From Druceiella hillmani (taxonomy: Eukaryota; Arthropoda; Insecta; Lepidoptera; Hepialidae): DNA of 64,000 nt. How positions within the stretch are numbered: position 1 is the stretch's first letter; each line of letters begins with the position of its first letter. Location of the stretch: contig JAYKKI010000067.1 in NCBI GenBank assembly GCA_039881145.1, positions 506,001 through 570,000 on the forward strand, read 5' to 3'. This document shows positions 37,161-50,195 of this stretch, one piece after another. The translations under genes were made by a program, and so were the position numbers. The notes under the pieces were generated by a model. The model did no database searches and was not told where the DNA came from. It was given only the letters and a program-made list of their open reading frames with translations.

Positions 37161-39239
37161 CATTTCCAATAAATACATATTGACATCATAAGCACCTCCA
37201 TTGGATTATCATTTTAAATCAGTAATAAAACTGGAAGGAACCGTGGAACTCAATATTTTTGTAGAGTGGTGTACCCATAACGTAAAAAAAAGTAAACTCA
37301 CTACTCAACCTATCGGAATGTGTACCCCGTTATTGACAACTCTTCCAACATCGAAGAAAATCATTTTATCTAACAAATATCCTGGGAAATGTGCCTGTCT
37401 TATCAAAACTTCGTCTTGGATAACATTGCCCTATTTTGAAACAAATGAACTAAATCAAATGAGCATATCTTATATGTTGATGGAAAAGTTTGGAAATGTT
37501 TCACTGAATGATTATTCAGTGGTTGTATTTTCTTTGTTATTTAACTTTAACTTTGATTTATCCGTAAATAACTAATTTGTCTTATTTACTCCAATGTTGT
37601 TTTATATTCAGTCCTGCGTACAAATATTTTTGTTCTGATCACAAAAAATATTGAATTTCTTAGATTCTTCATATGAAAATAATTGTTGTGCAATAATTAA
37701 ATACATGCACTAGATGGCGAGTAAAACTTTTAGGCCAATCTTATTTAAAAATTGACACGTTTTTGTTTGTGAAACTTTTGAAGGAATCCGTTTTAAATCT
37801 TGTACAAGGCAAAGGATACATCTTTCGAAACAGTGTTTCTCTTCTTTGGAGATAGTATTTACTTACAGAATATTTCAGAATTACCATTTTGTTTAAGATG
37901 ATATGTCAAGATTACAACGCAGAAATAAAACGAGGTTACAAAGAAATTATTCTGAAAGATACAAGAAAAAAAAAATGTTTCAATCCTGTTTTAGTTATCT
38001 TTTTAAAAATGGCAATTGTAATCATTTTAATCTCAGAATGCAATAAATTTTACCATAAATTAGTGTTAAGATCATTTTATAATTTCTTGATTATGACCAA
38101 TGTTTTGATTATTATGCTCTTTAGTTATCTTCTCACGATACTAATTATTTTGTCTAGTAATATAACTTCAGAATCATTATTTATTTTTTGTTAATTGGAT
38201 ATTTTTAGAAATCGTTTGTTAAATTTTATCTCATTAATTAAAAAAAAACATTCTAAATTACGTACTATCATAGTGCGTGTGTTGATTTGTATATAACTTA
38301 TATTAAAGCAATAAGTATTTTGATTTTTGGACAAAAAGTAGCAGTATACATTTTCCGTGTGAATATGTGTACTAAATATCCATGATGAATGAAAGAAAAT
38401 TCATTAATCATGAGTAAAAACAGCTAGTTATCTACATTAAACTTTTATCCCAAAGTAGAGTGTTTTTTTGAAGCAGTATTCCAGAAAATGGAGATAGTGC
38501 GGATAACGCATTACGCGACCATCATGCCTTAGTGCAAAATTGCTCAAGCAGCGAATGTTTTTATTTCTAACACATTAACTATATTATGCGGATACTTTTC
38601 ATTTGCTATTAAATTCATAAGTTTATATGAAATTTCCCAAAACATGTACAAATCGAACGAAAGAATATGGTGAAATTTTACACGTTTATTTGCAAGAATT
38701 ATAACGTCGACAAACTTTAAATTTGTCCACTTCGACGCATATCTTTTTTTAGGTAAAGTTGTTTCATTAAAAATACGATCTCAATGATGAATAAAGTTTT
38801 CTCATTTGAATAAAAAGAGTTGAACTTACTTTTGTTAAATTCGATTGCTGGTTTATATTTTAAAACTTTCACTTACACTCCATTAATTGTTGTAACTGAA
38901 GAAACTTTACAGGTTTAGAAGTTATTTGTTTTGATTTAAATTGTTTGATCTGAAATTAAAATTTTAATGATCTGAAATATTTCATGCACCGATTCAATTC
39001 CATATCGGATAACAAGCTATGTTTTTATATTATTGTCTTACACAGTTCATTAGTTCTATATTCTGAGTATATATTTCATGTGGTCACCATACTATAATTA
39101 ATAAATAATCGAGAATTTCAGGGCATATTTTAAATTATTACAGAAACTATGGTTAATAAATAAATTTATATTCAATTTGACCATTAGATATTCCAAATGT
39201 CAATCTAAATTTAAAAAGTTTAATTTAAACATTTAATCG

Positions 39240-39278
39240 TTCGAAAAACACTTAAATTTAATTTAAGTGTTTTTCGAA
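39240..39278. repeat. Perfect 39-bp palindrome
   Basis: Bases 39240-39258 and 39260-39278 are exact reverse complements around a single central base. The arm begins TTCGAAAAACACTTAAATT. The matching place in the left duplicate (near 27290) has only a partial 'tttttttcgaa', so the palindrome is specific to the right copy. Confidence 0.95.
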
Positions 39279-40354
39279 AGTGTTTCGATATTTTGTTTAT
39301 GAAAAATGAACCTATGCTTTTAAAATTACGGCCACATTGTGTACCCGCTAGGTTTTTTACTCCTTAAAGCACTAACTATTATATGATTATTCTAAGTTTG
39401 AAGCAAATGGGTGTTCCAAAGGATGTTTACAATAAAGTAAATGATTTAAATAAATACCTTTATTTTATTAGCGCTTCATATTCGTTACAGGAAAGCTTGC
39501 ATTATTAGCATATTACAAAAAAATAAAGATTCACAAGTACCTAAATGTATATGGAATTTTTATTCATTTTTGTGCGAATTTTATTCGTAATTGACAGGTT
39601 TTTGGATTACTGAATAATATTGTCATAACTACGGTGGAAATTTTAATACTTTTCTTACATTTGGATTCTTATACTTCAAAAGAAAAGAAGAAAACGGAAC
39701 CTTTATTATATTGATCTCCTGTACGTTTTTCTTGATCTGAGATATAATTTCTATCTTACAGCTGTTTTTCTCAGAAAATATCTGTGGCAGAAACTTGAAA
39801 TATGTCATAAAGTATATTAACCTGAATATATATCAACACGTTATCGAACTTATTATATAGAAATTGTAGAATGGGCAAAAGTAGGGATCAATTTTAAACA
39901 AAACATATCATAATTTTGACGCATTCATTTTAACATAATTATACCTAGTTTATTAACGTTATAGAATACAAATAGGAAATAGCCTCTCTACATGTACTAA
40001 AGGTATAATAGTGACAAGTAATTGCTGTAACCCTCAAGGCACGTTCCATCTCCTTTCAATGGGTTTAATTTAGTCTGGTAAAGGCCAACGTGCCCTGTAT
40101 GGTGTTTAGTTATTCATTTGTCTGCTCGTACTCATATAGCTACTATATTAATATCGCAATTGTATCAAGTATTACGGATTACACGGAATTAATTTGATCT
40201 TGTTGATATTTCCGTCGCATTAATGGAAATTCGCGCACAATCGAAAGTGTAGTTATTCTCAGTATACAATTGGATTATTAAATATATTAATTTTCTTCCG
40301 TGATTATTTACATTAATATATTTTTAATTTGTAGTTATGGTATTGAATCGAGTT

Positions 40355-40640
40355 CTAATTATGATGATGCGATAAAATTTTCATGTTTTTGGTAATAATA
40401 TATTTTCTTGTTCATATAACTAATACTTTTTCCTTTTTAAAAATATTATCAAGGGTTTTTTGTCCTTTTTCTAAATCAAATGTTTCGTTGTATAAATAAT
40501 TATAACTGAATGTCGGAAGATAGCAGATCGGTGAATGCGGTGGATATGAAAGGACTACAAACATTTCATGAAAATCACATTGAAAAACCAGCCGGAAAAT
40601 GTGGAACTAAAATTTGTGCTGGAATGATAATATAAATATA
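40355..40640 (-). pseudogene. Mariner transposase C-terminal relic
   Basis: The minus strand reads FHEMFVVLSYPPHSPICYLP (about 40573-40514), matching the mariner block 'W-E-VL-HPPYSPDLAPSDYHLF'. It continues YNETFDLEKGQKTLDNIF (about 40480-40430), matching the 'G-F-S-E-V-L-FF' helix before the C-terminus. The third catalytic Asp of SPD is replaced by Ile, and the first two acidic blocks are missing or unreadable. The frame then runs to a TGA near 40415 and a TAG at 40355. The fragment lies within about 770 bases that are absent from the left duplicate. Confidence 0.55.
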
Positions 40641-41109
40641 CCTACGAAAATAGACCGTAGCGGAAAGATTTGATGAAAACGTGTATTAAATATTTTAAAA
40701 GTATTATTATTTCCAGTAACAAAACGAAACGAGATAACGGACGTTTAATTAATATATTGTTCGATACTAGTTTCATTAAAAGTAAAGAAAGTTAAGTATT
40801 ACAAAAAATAAGTAGTTTTTTTTTATTTAAAAGCAAACAGTGCTCTATCCCAAAATGAAGCAGCAAAGTATTCCAAACTTTTTTAATTTTTTTACTGGGT
40901 AATTTTCGATATAATACGTTATAAATATGCAGGAAGGTTTGTTTAGAAGTAAGGCATGAAGGATCTGATACTATTTTTTTATATATTACAATATTTTTTT
41001 CATGTTGAGTATGATTTTTAGAATGGATTTAAATTAAAATCGATGAATTCAAATTTTTTGACGACTCGGTTATAATTTCTGACTTCGATCAAAGTCGACA
41101 TAAAAGGTC

Positions 41110-44100
41110 TAATTCGTCTTAATGTTACAGGTATGTAGTGATGGAGATTACTAATTACAAACCACTGTGGGCAACCGAGCTAAACTTTATATTGACATAT
41201 AAAAATAATATCAATGTGTTATGAAAATAGAATATCGTTGTAAAAAATGAAAGGAAAATAATCTAGACCAAAAAAAAGAATTTCTTTACTCGTTATTTCG
41301 TCACCCGTGATGAAAAAGTAATTTAATTCGGTTTCCAGACTTTGTCCTCCGGGTCGTAAATGTGGGTAGTTGGTTCGAAAAAATTGGTATATTTACTAAT
41401 TTGCGAACTTTCAAATGTTGGCTTTTCATTACGTCATCCCGTTGCGAAATATTGTTGCGACCCCAAAGTTCGCGCATATAACCGAGGCTGGCATGTCCTT
41501 TCGGTTCATTTTTTTGTTTTGTTCGATTAATAAAATAAATGGGGTAACAGAATCAATATTATCTTTGAGGTGTACTATATAAAAGTCATATTTTATGCAA
41601 TATTAGTAATATGTTTTGCCTCAAATAGTCTACGAAAACAAATTTTGTTTTCGTGTATCTTCGGAATAAAATTTGTTTTTCTGAGCATGTTTGTACTTTG
41701 TGTGAGCAAATTTGTATTTTGTGTTAGACGTTATGCATATCCTTAGTCTGGCATTTAATTTATTGACATTTTTTATAATGTTTTGATATTGTTTCTGAAC
41801 ATATTGCAATTTTGTTTTTAGTTATAGTCCAATGCAACTTCAGAGTTTTAATGTAAAAACAACATCTACTACTTTGAGTTACGTTACAAAATAATTTTAT
41901 ATAAGTACATATAGTTGCAATAGTAGCGGTGTTGCTTTGGCGCTTTAAAGGATATACTGATTTACGTAGTTGACACAGTGGTAGTAGTAGAGTGATTTTT
42001 TATGCGATGTTTCGGGGCGCGGCGATAAAATGTTCAGAAAATATCGGAAAATTATCCGTTTTTCATTAGACAGAATTATTATTCGAAATAACTTTTATGT
42101 ACTTATCTAATAGTTAATCTCGTCCACGAGTACGGCCCATGCTTTTGTTCTAGTTAAGTATTTTGCCCTTTCTACTTTCTTTCTATATAACTAATGAAAT
42201 CAAAAGATTTTTTTCTGGCAAACGACGTGATATTTAACACTTTCTAGATACTAATGTGATTCCAATCGTTCCCTAGTTATTAAAGAAAATATTAAATATT
42301 TGCAGGCAATAAGAAGAATATTTTAAATAATTGCGATATTTGAGACACAGTAAACACTAATACTGGCAAATAATGGTAACACTGTAAACACAGCAATGCA
42401 GGCAACATTGGAAACACGAATGGTATCATTGAAATTGTGAAAAAGACGAGTTTACAGTAGTTTGTTGACCAGATATTTTAGTGTTTATTGAAGCAATTTA
42501 TTTAATTCTTGTTTTATTTTATGGCAGAAAATTTCCAAATGAATGGAAAATTATTGATATTTTAAGATTATAACACAATCTAATTAACAAAAAGGCTATT
42601 TTATTGAAATATGGAATAAGTTAAATTCAATTACATCATGGATTGCCATTAAAAATGATTAAATATTCCCAAAATATATCTATGAGGAGTATTTTATAGT
42701 GAGAATGCTTTCACTGTAAAGTATCATTGAAATTTTCCGAACTCAAGTTTTGTCCCATGATCAAGTAACTATCGAAAAAGTTGTTTCGAATGTAACATGA
42801 AAGCATAAATAAAAAAAACACTTTTGGAACATTTCCACAATATTACATGTTTATGCATTTCATTTTATGTCCTATATATTTTCCACACATTTACCGATTC
42901 ATCATTAATGTAGGGCAGAATGCGTCATCAATTTTCACTAGGCAACTGTACATCAGATAGATATCCTTTTTCTCTCGGAGTTTTAATAACATATTGCTTG
43001 GCTCGTGACATCTTCTGCGCATCAAAGGAACATATGTTTTAAAATTGAAAAGTAGGTTTTAATTTGAATAGAAAAAATATATGTACTTAAAGCACTAGTG
43101 CATCTTGGACTAATTTTATTGACCATCTGCTTAATCGGTTGATGCACCTCCGTATCGTGGTAGACGGACCGGTAATATTCTATACAGTTTAAAATATATT
43201 TAAATGGCCAACCAAATAAAATTTTCATTCATATTTTAAAGATATTCACTAATTTTTTGTAACGAAGTATTTTTGTTACCGATTTCTAAAAACTCATGAA
43301 AAAAGATGATTTCTCGTTCCTGAAAACTTCATTTTAGGCATTGTATGTTGAGTCTCTAAAGTATTAACAAAGTGTAAAGGTGCAGGTAAACACTCGAATT
43401 TCTACTTTCGTTTACTGATAAAGCGAAATGTTATTACGCAGCCACTAACCTATTCTGAGATAATACTTGCAGCGTTATTGAAACTAATCGCTTGATCGAT
43501 GGTGGGTTATATAAATATAAACATCATTATTATGTTCACATAGGTTGAAGTGAATGATAGTTCGTAAATAAAAAGGATAAGATCGAAGTGACGGTAAACT
43601 ACAGGAAACAATGCGAGATAGAGCAGAAAAATACATGTATTTACGTTATTAATGTCGTTGTTTGAAGTTTGTTTCAAATAATAATTTAGTAACTGCTCTA
43701 CTAACATAATGGTATCCAATATCTAATAACAACGTAAACACCATTTGATGATTACTTGTATGATTATAGAAATATTCCTATAATCCTTTAAGCACCAAAC
43801 TATATATTGAAATATATTTTCCTATTTTTTAATTTGGTGGAAAATTCGCAAGTAGCCAAGTTTTTACTGACAGTTACACAGTGTGTAGTGACCGATTACA
43901 ATAATCAACAAATAGACAAAATTCTCACTTCAAAATTCTTCACGTTAAAAGAGTTTTCTTTTATGCAAAAAGTTTTTTAAATAATTTATTTAAAAAGGTA
44001 ATAGAAATTCCTTAAAATGTTTTTTAAAATATATGTCCCTTATACTCACGACATCTTTATACAATATCTGTAGAAAATATTATATTTGATCTTATATTTA

Positions 44101-44915
44101 AGTGCTAAATGCACTAACAATATCGTCATTAATCGTTGAAAAAAACAGAAAAAACCAGTGAACATCATACGAGTGTGAACATAGGCTTTCACAAACGAAA
44201 GCTTTTACAAACGCTAACTATATATTGAAAACTTCAATTTCATACACGAGTGTTTGATTAATTTTTAAAAATGCTTCAATCACCGTGGAACATTCCATTG
44301 GAATACTTCTATCCGTTATCGGTCTGGTTTAGCAGATACTGCTTTATCAACAAATAAGTACGTAATTAAACAAATTATTTCAATTACTGGTGATATAAGG
44401 TCATGTGTCGAAAAGTTCCATTGTCTATCTCCGGAATGTATCATCAGATGTTGGTCAAATTTATATAAAATCATTCTGTAGTTATACCCATGAAAATAAT
44501 AAGGTATCAGTCCTCGTATACTGGAGATACTGATTAACGCATAAAAAATACACTCAATTTAAGTACTTCCTCATTTTGAAGGCGAATAAGTAATGAAGAT
44601 CGAAAGAAGAAATTTCTGAACTAATCAACAGAATGACTTTGGATTATGTAGTAATGAATAGCAAGATGCAGTTTAATATAATATTTCTAAATATCTAGAT
44701 TCGCCGTAATGAAAACAAAATTTTTGGTATTCTATTTTACTGGAACAAAATCTATTCTAGCAGTCCACAACTTTGTCTAATCAGAGTAATATTTGCAAAT
44801 AATTAGTCTTATAGTAGTTGAGTTATTAGTTAGATAATATATAAAGTAATAAAAAATTTTACTTGAATTTGTAATGTGATTAATTACTAAAGTAATTTTG
44901 CATGCGCAGACTATT
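41110..44915. other. AT-rich non-coding DNA
   Basis: No gene recognised. The 68-codon minus-strand frame at 43022-43228 has a less biased composition (YHDTEVHQPIKQMV) but no family I can name and no splice context. The 70-codon frame at 43507-43719 is AT-biased. Confidence 0.55.
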
Positions 44916-44919
44916 AAAA

Positions 44920-45061
44920 AGTGTACCGATTCTGTTTTTTCTAAGTATATTTCCGCATTTCACCTCAGGCCACACCAATTTCGCCAATTTTGTCTATGTG
45001 GAAAACTTCACTACGCGATTTAAAATACACGTAGCGCCATCTATTGATGCATCGGTACACT
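44920..45061. mobile_element. MITE-like 142-bp unit with 11-bp inverted ends
   Basis: AGTGTACCGAT (44920-44930) and ATCGGTACACT (45051-45061) are exact inverted repeats bounding 142 bases. The inside includes 'gtagcgccatctattgatgc', a phrase frequent in insect repeats. No coding capacity and no obvious target duplication were seen, and no second copy was noticed in the window. Confidence 0.5.
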
Positions 45062-45069
45062 ATGAGTTT

Positions 45070-48000
45070 ATATAATTACTACACTTCGAGTAGCTATGGA
45101 CTTCTCTATCATACTAATGTGATGTAAATGACTTTATTAAAATATTAAATTCACATATATACCGATTGTTTAAACAGAGAAAAAACTGAACATTACTCTA
45201 ATTTAACACCGATATTTTTAAGGAAGTAAATTGGATATCAGTTTTAACGTGATGCGGAAAAAAACAAACTCACGATAAGAAAAATACTAGAAATCTTATT
45301 TTTCTCTCGATGCGGTGGTGTTGAGAATGGTAGCTAAAGCTCAATTCATTTCTATTAACAACAATGTGCTTGGTATTCATGTGGAAATCACTCATAACGA
45401 AAATTTTAAATTTCGAAATATTATTCTAACTGTTTAAAACAGTTATGCAGTAAAGATAATGAAGAAAAATCAATTGTGTAGATTTTCGTGCCATTTAGCC
45501 TAATCTCAAAACCAATTAAACCCATAAATTTAGCCTCCAGCTACGCCCTATCCCTGATCTAATATCTTCACCATACCTATTTCCGCCTAACGTAATGTAG
45601 AGGAAAGTTGTATTTGTCGGTTTTTCAGGGATTCACGCAGAAACTGCTAGCCTATTAGCATACAACTTTTGAAATGTAACAATTTTTATTTTCCAAATTG
45701 CCAAAGGTGACATAGAATGTACCTGCGTTGCATAATTTTTAAGACATAATTAATAATGTCTACACCGTCATTTTCGTGATGAGCTCTGACAACACTAGTT
45801 CATAATAATATGTACTTGTGGTGTTTTGGTCTTAAAAATGTCCAAAGAAAAGTCCATGAGAGTATTTACTTTTAGAGATAAGGGGTATAGATGAAAAAGT
45901 GCGTTCGACTAAATTGGCAATGTTTAGGTTGGACCATTAATATTAATTAAATATCGTAGTAATTTAAAGCATTTTTATGGATAAACATTGATCCGTCGAA
46001 CTTTATAATCTGGATTAGTAGCTTAGATGATGTGAAAAAAATGTGGAAAGTAAATGAAAGTAGAAATGCAAATTTTAATGACGTTCGGATAGGGGTAACC
46101 GGGGGCGAAAAGTAACTCTCTAGGCTCACGGGGCATTTTTATTTTGATCATGGTACATTATTATATTTTTGTTGACGAAATCCTTTTACGGGCAATTTTT
46201 GGTACCTGGGTAAAAGACACATAATGTTGCGTGTAAAGAAATATCTTAGATATTATATTCTCTACACAATAATATCTATTGAATTGATTGACATATATTG
46301 CAAAACATTGTAAGAAATAAAAAAGGACTACGCCTATAAACGGTGACGTAATGAAGTAGGAGGAGAAACGTAATACAGATTTCAATCTTTCCGAGTGGCG
46401 ATCTACACTCGGAAATAAGATCATATTTTCTGGGGCGGAAGATATACGACCCGGAGATAGCACTGTCTCACTCATACATTGATGTTATACTGCTCATCTT
46501 ACTTATGTCTATATCTGAGAAAGCTACCCCTCTATATGAAAAAAATTATATTCCTTTAAACATCATCTCTGTTGTTAGATTGAAGTAAAATACCAATTTT
46601 CCTTATCAGAAGTAAAATGTTGTTTTGAGGTTGTCAAAAAATAATGTTTGAATTCTTTCGGTGTTTAAAATTATTCGAGATTAAATATCGTTTATCCCAC
46701 GAATTTTCTTTTTCTGTGGTTTTATTGCGTGTAGACATAACAAAAACGATGTATGCATAAATAAAAAACCTTTACCTTCATATGCACTTTAGTTGAATTG
46801 TTCTAGAGGTGTTATGGAATAATAAAGTCAAATAAACAATAATATATCATTTTTATCGTACTCAATTAGAAACACTTTCAGTAGGTTGATCTAATATATC
46901 AGATAAGGGCTATACCCTGCTGTATGCATTTAGACCAATTATTTTTGAAACAAATTATATGCTAAGAACAGAACCGAAAAGATAAGTTGCAAATATGAAG
47001 AAAAAGAACAGCATACTCTATTTAAAATAAACAACAGCCAGTAAGAAAAAATCGTTGGAGATTATATTGGACGTTGATTGGAAAGATTGTAGATGAAATT
47101 TAAACAATCTGTGGTTGAGATAACTCTACTTGTTAACAAAATACAAAGCCCACTTATTAGATATACGAGTATGGATGAGAGCGTTGCTTGCATAGTTTTG
47201 AACGCCGGTATAGAGTAGATGCCGCCGGTATAGAGTAACAAAAAATCCACGTCTAACAATTTCTGTCGATTCATACTAAATTTCTGAAAATATTCGTAAT
47301 TGTTTTGTTTATTTTAATATAATAATTGGTTGCACAAAATATTTTAATCGTATGACGAAAAATAAAAAAGTCTACATAGTGTTTTAATCAAATTGAATAT
47401 TAAAGTTTAGTAACCCAATTAAAAAATAATTTTCTGTATTATATGGAATATGAATTATCACAATATCTTACAAAGATTCAAAAATTAACATTTTATATTT
47501 TTTTGTCAGGTATTTCAAGAGATATCGGTGAAAACTCACAAACATTTTTTTAAAACTGTTGACGTAAATTCGTTATAATAATAAAGCAAATTAGCCCTTA
47601 CACGAAATAATCAAAAATATTTATCCGGGAATTTCTGATAATCCAAAAAAGTACCTGAAATGATGGTTTCATGTCATGCGTTGTGTGGAATATCAGTTGA
47701 GAGAGCAAATTACCATAATTACAATACTCTTACTGGAACTATCTTACCTATTTTTTCAGAATTTTACGAAAGATAGTTTTTGGGAGATGTTACTAAAAAG
47801 TCAGCAAAGAATGGTCCCACCTCCTTAATTCCGAAACTACTAGAGTAAAATTTAATTTAAGTATCCCGGAAAACTATAGCAACGGTTTTAAATTTCATAG
47901 TTTTTTTAGAAATTCATGTTATTTCTTGTATGTGAAAGGCATCCTGGACATCATATTTACATCGCGAAGAATAATACTAATATTTGTAAATGTTTTATAT

Positions 48001-48120
48001 ATCTACACGTGTCAGAAATGTTCGTAGCTACTTATATTTATAAGTTTATTTATGGAATTGTTTTGCACTTGGTCTTGACGGAATTTAGTGCAATACAATT
48101 TATGGTGGTAGGCTATTAGA
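45070..48120. other. AT-rich non-coding DNA
   Basis: No convincing gene. The 104-codon minus frame at 46161-46475 has a mixed N-terminal half (SETVLSPGRISSAPEN) and a hydrophobic middle, but no known family, splice site or neighbour support. At 45600-45680 a weak similarity to RTE-type insect repeat text ('ttcacgcagaaactgctag') is visible. A 14-base phrase 'gccggtatagagta' occurs twice at 47203-47237. Confidence 0.5.
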
Positions 48121-48124
48121 AAGA

Positions 48125-48159
48125 CAGGTGGGCTATTATATTTACTAATAGCCCACCTG
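48125..48159. repeat. Perfect 14-bp GC-containing hairpin
   Basis: CAGGTGGGCTATTA and TAATAGCCCACCTG are exact reverse complements around a 7-nt loop. The flanks AAGA on both sides extend the symmetry as a direct repeat. It is unusually GC-rich for the area. Confidence 0.9.
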
Positions 48160-48179
48160 AAGACATGGTTATACAACGA

Positions 48180-49975
48180 AACCTAGGTCGTGGTAAAGAA
48201 ATTAAAGAAAGTAGAAATAATAATACAACACATAGTTTCATTTAATTGTGAATAAAACATTTATTGTGTGCATTTAGAAGTAAACAATTGACTTTGAAAG
48301 TAATTAATTAAAAATAGTAAAAGATATACTGTTTCGTTTGTAGTATATACTTGAAAGTGTTAAGTTATGTAAAATTAACTTATGATTAAATTATTGCTAC
48401 GAATTACTTCGGGATAGGTATTTATCATGAAAGGTTAACTTTTCTAATAGTAATATTTATTAAGCTGCTTAATATGAGTATTTTCGATAGGGAAACTTGT
48501 TATATTTTAATAAAACAGTAAAGATTAAAAAGTTTGTGCAATAAAGGTATTAAAACAATTGTTAAATACAAAGAGAACTCCCACTAGGAAATTTCTCTAA
48601 ACATTTAGGTAAAAACAAAAAATTAAACATTTAACAGTATATAAAATTTACATTAAACTATTTAGAAACCTTGATATTTTTATTCATCAAGACTTATATA
48701 GATTTAATTAAAATTCGATAGCATTTTCTAGTATCTTCTATTTAATTTAATAATGCAATATAACCGATATAATTGTGCATTGAAGTACAAAGAAGTATTA
48801 AGTGCCGTCCTTAGACTTTATATTATTAAAATTTTGACATATTTACTTACAAGACATACGCTGTAGACATAGCAACACCTTTTGGAGATAAATAGTTCAC
48901 GAAGAAGATGTCGGGTCAAAAATATTGTTTAACTTTCTCCTTTGTGTTTTAAAACTTTTTCAATGACAAAGGACTTAATGGGATCAGCAGGTGAAATATG
49001 TTTCATCCACAATTTCTATATACGGTGAAAAAGTTACATATTTTCTTTACCGTATATCGAATTTAAAATAATTTAATTATGACTTCTTGTAAAATTTTAT
49101 CACTATTAGATAAAAAGATTTATGCTATGATATGTGACAATACATAAAAATAACGAAATGAAGCTTCAAAATCATGGAATATATTTTCCGTCGTACCTGT
49201 AAATTTCCAACTAGGGGTTGAAAATTGAGGAAAAATTCAAGTTTGTACGTAAGTTTTTTTATTGCTGTGTTGATATAGATTGTTTTAATAACTAAATGTT
49301 CACATTAATTTATGTTTTTTCATCCAATTTATATGTAGAAAAATACTAATTTCTTCGTATCATTTGAGTGTCATAGTTACTGCAAAATCCATTTTGCTAC
49401 ATCAAAAATATACATTGTTTTAATAAGTACCATTATGTTGCTTGTATTATTTACTTTTAATATCCGCTTGAAAATTGATTTATCTAATGTTATGCTCAAT
49501 TAAATTATTTGAAAACATTAAATTCTTCACTAAATATATCTGATTTCTTACTTTTTTCGTTCCCCCTTATCCTTGCCGCCCAGTAAGATATAAACGTCCA
49601 TAGTCATGCTAAAAAATATATCAAAATATGTATCACGGTAATGTTATTTTGGGTTTAGGAAAAATTGTAAATAACCTCATAAGACGGTAATCGAACAGAT
49701 CCTTATATTTGTTTCGAGACAGATGGTAGTATATTGAATGAATATAGTGTTATGGGTTGATAATAGTTTTAAACACATTTGCCCACGCAGAATGTCCTGG
49801 TGTTTTTCGGTTTCAATTGTGCTTGCTGATTTAATTACTTAGTTTTATCTTGTAATATTAATGTAATTTGTAGTACCTCGACATAAAAAGGAGTGAAATT
49901 TATTTTCACCCTGACTTTTTGTCGTTAGATATCTATATATTTAGATTAAGTTGGCAATTAAACATTCCGCTAATT
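48180..49975. other. AT-rich non-coding DNA
   Basis: Nothing recognised in either strand. A reverse-strand AATAAA lies near 49899-49904, discussed with the candidate exon at 49983-50195. Confidence 0.6.
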
Positions 49976-49982
49976 TTGAGTG

Positions 49983-50195
49983 TCAGCACGGTTTATCGAA
50001 TATTGGTAAATTATTCAAAGATATTCTAGGGTGAATTTGGGCTATGTATTTAATTATTATGTTTTCTTGGATTCCTTCATTTTCACTTTGATTAGGTTGT
50101 TTGTTTTCTACAATATAGTTTGACGAAATTATAGAACTAATCTTACTGACGAAATTATGGACTAATTGGGCCATATCTGTAAACTCGGAGTTCTC
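49983..50195 (-). CDS. Possible terminal exon of an unidentified gene
   Basis: The minus strand has a good acceptor (caattttttcag) ending at 50196. It is followed by a 70-codon open frame (ENSEFTDMAQLVHNFVSKIS ... FDKPC) and a stop at 49983. A reverse-strand AATAAA lies about 80 bases downstream. The residue composition is balanced for such AT-rich DNA. No domain was recognised and no upstream exon was identified to the right, so this may be chance or an old element exon. Confidence 0.25.
   Translation of the reverse strand, partial: ENSEFTDMAQLVHNFVSKISSIISSNYIVENKQPNQSENEGIQENIIIKYIAQIHPRISLNNLPIFDKPC

Larger units (their letters stand above)
33770..41103. repeat. Segmental duplication, right copy
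   Basis: This is the direct-orientation partner of 22965-29456, offset by about 11 kb. It is longer because of two private insertions: an LTR-like block (about 34200-34790) and a block with a mariner relic (about 40300-41065). It lacks the left copy's 27.64-28.78 kb insertion. The 124-codon frame at 37201-37575 and the 101-codon frame at 37889-38194 fall here. The left copy does not preserve the former as an open frame, which argues against coding. Confidence 0.85.

Noticed and set aside
37201..37575. 124-codon ORF, the longest unassigned one
   Set aside because: The aligned sequence in the left duplicate (about 25150-25530) has early stops and indels, so the frame is not conserved. It also starts beside an insect repeat end.
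37889..38194. 101-codon ORF with hydrophobic segments
   Set aside because: The hydrophobic bias is what AT-rich sequence gives. The counterpart in the left duplicate (about 25870-26170) is not open.
43022..43228. 68-codon minus-strand ORF with less biased composition
   Set aside because: I tried to read it as a transposase piece but no catalytic or structural motif could be matched.
46161..46475. 104-codon minus-strand ORF
   Set aside because: No family, no splice signals, and the second half is AT-biased. The N-terminal part is slightly better but insufficient.
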